From the NCBI GenBank assembly GCA_029310945.1, contig JARJFC010000113.1, positions 1 to 6,294 of the forward strand: a DNA stretch of 6,294 nt, given 5' to 3'. Both the position numbers and the translations under genes were made by a program. Of the stretch, positions 6,082 to 6,294 are shown piece by piece. Numbering within the stretch: the first letter of the stretch is position 1; each line of letters begins with the position of its first letter. This DNA is from Leptospira sp. 96542 (GTDB lineage: Bacteria; Spirochaetota; Leptospiria; Leptospirales; Leptospiraceae). A model generated the notes under the pieces. The model was not told the DNA's origin. It made no database searches and saw nothing but the letters and a program-made list of their open reading frames with translations.

Positions 6082-6168
6082 TCAAGGCGCCAGGCGCTCG
6101 CGCACCCAGCGTGCACCCTGTGCGCCCTGCTCCAGCCGGTAGCGCAGCCGGTCATGCAAGCGGCTCGG
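6082..6168 (-). pseudogene. pdxH: 3' end of pdxH (pyridoxamine 5'-phosphate oxidase), truncated at a junction
   Basis: Reading the minus strand into the TGA at 6082-6084 gives 28 residues beginning PSRLHDRLRYRLEQ and ending RWVRERLAP. This is the distinctive C-terminus of PdxH, the FMN enzyme that makes pyridoxal 5'-phosphate. RLHDR contains the Arg and His that correspond to the substrate-contacting Arg197 and His199 of the E. coli enzyme, and RLAP is the usual ending. Upstream of PSR the family should read something like FWQGR. The frame instead continues as unrelated sequence (RLGRLVVE), so homology stops at about 6168. There the opposite strand begins to read as flagellin. The remnant cannot be functional as it stands. 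Whether it is a true pseudogene or a chimeric join cannot be decided here. Confidence 0.8.
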
Positions 6169-6294
6169 TTCAACGACAAGTCGTCCAAGACGGGTGTGGT
6201 GGCGAGCTTGAACGCGGCTGGCACCGGTGTCGTTCTGACCAACTCCACGGGCAACGACATCCGCGTGGCATGGGCCGGTGTGGCCAACGCCGGT
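6166..6294 (+). pseudogene. Internal fragment of a flagellin-like gene, lacking its 5' end and cut by the window edge
   Basis: From about 6166 the + strand reads RFNDKSSKTGVVASLNAA and then TGVVLTNSTGNDIRVAW, staying open to the window end. The arrangement 'N-x-K-S-x-x-TGV-x-A ... G-x-x-LT-x-x-TG-x-DI-x-V' is characteristic of the Flagellin_IN repeat in the variable middle of flagellins, with a possible hook-associated protein as an alternative. A flagellin would normally have about 150-200 residues before this point, including the conserved N-terminal coiled-coil domain. None is present, because the sequence to the left is pdxH on the other strand. An ATG at 6154 is in frame, but it lies inside the pdxH remnant and is unlikely to be a genuine start. 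Confidence 0.65.

Noticed and set aside
5178..6287. A 369-codon minus-strand frame opposite the SDR
   Set aside because: It is low-complexity shadow translation opposite a textbook SDR, and it also crosses the pdxH/flagellin junction.

Overview
The window is GC-rich, with strong G/C preference at third codon positions. Together with a Bug-type (TctC) periplasmic binding protein, a CaiB/BaiF CoA-transferase and a divergent LysR regulator, this points to a betaproteobacterium of the Burkholderiales, probably an Alcaligenaceae relative (Bordetella or Achromobacter type). The taxonomy is inferred from gene content and composition, not from a marker gene.

Layout from left to right. (1) Positions 1-136 are AT-richer and hold the possible 3' end of an unrecognised + strand gene. 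(2) Positions 194 to about 3729, minus strand, form a compact operon transcribed right to left: a class III (CaiB/BaiF) CoA-transferase, a DUF1254/DUF1214 protein starting 5 bases after it, and a Tat-type Bug solute-binding protein with a strong ribosome binding site. (3) A 104-base divergent region carries a perfect inverted repeat of LysR-operator form (CGATCA-N7-TGATCG, 3788-3806) and leads into a + strand LysR regulator (3834-4805). (4) A minus-strand HxlR-family regulator (4837-5175) converges on the LysR gene. It diverges from a short-chain dehydrogenase (5313-6077, + strand) across 137 bases. (5) At the right end is the 3' end of pdxH (minus strand, 6082-6168). It is joined directly to an internal fragment of what looks like a flagellin gene (+ strand, to the window end).

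Functional reading. The operon looks like an uptake-and-activation cassette for an unidentified carboxylate. The Bug protein would capture it in the periplasm, the CoA-transferase would convert an acid to its CoA thioester, and the DUF1254/DUF1214 protein has no established role. The LysR protein is the obvious candidate regulator. The HxlR/SDR pair is a second, independent regulator-plus-oxidoreductase unit.

The most unusual features are the pdxH::flagellin junction (a rearrangement or a chimeric sequence), the uncharacterised three-gene operon with a well-formed operator, and two family members with altered hallmark residues: an HxlR protein lacking the N-terminal cysteine and an SDR with Thr and His at the usual catalytic Ser and Asn positions. 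No RNA genes, CRISPR arrays, insertion sequences or phage genes were seen.
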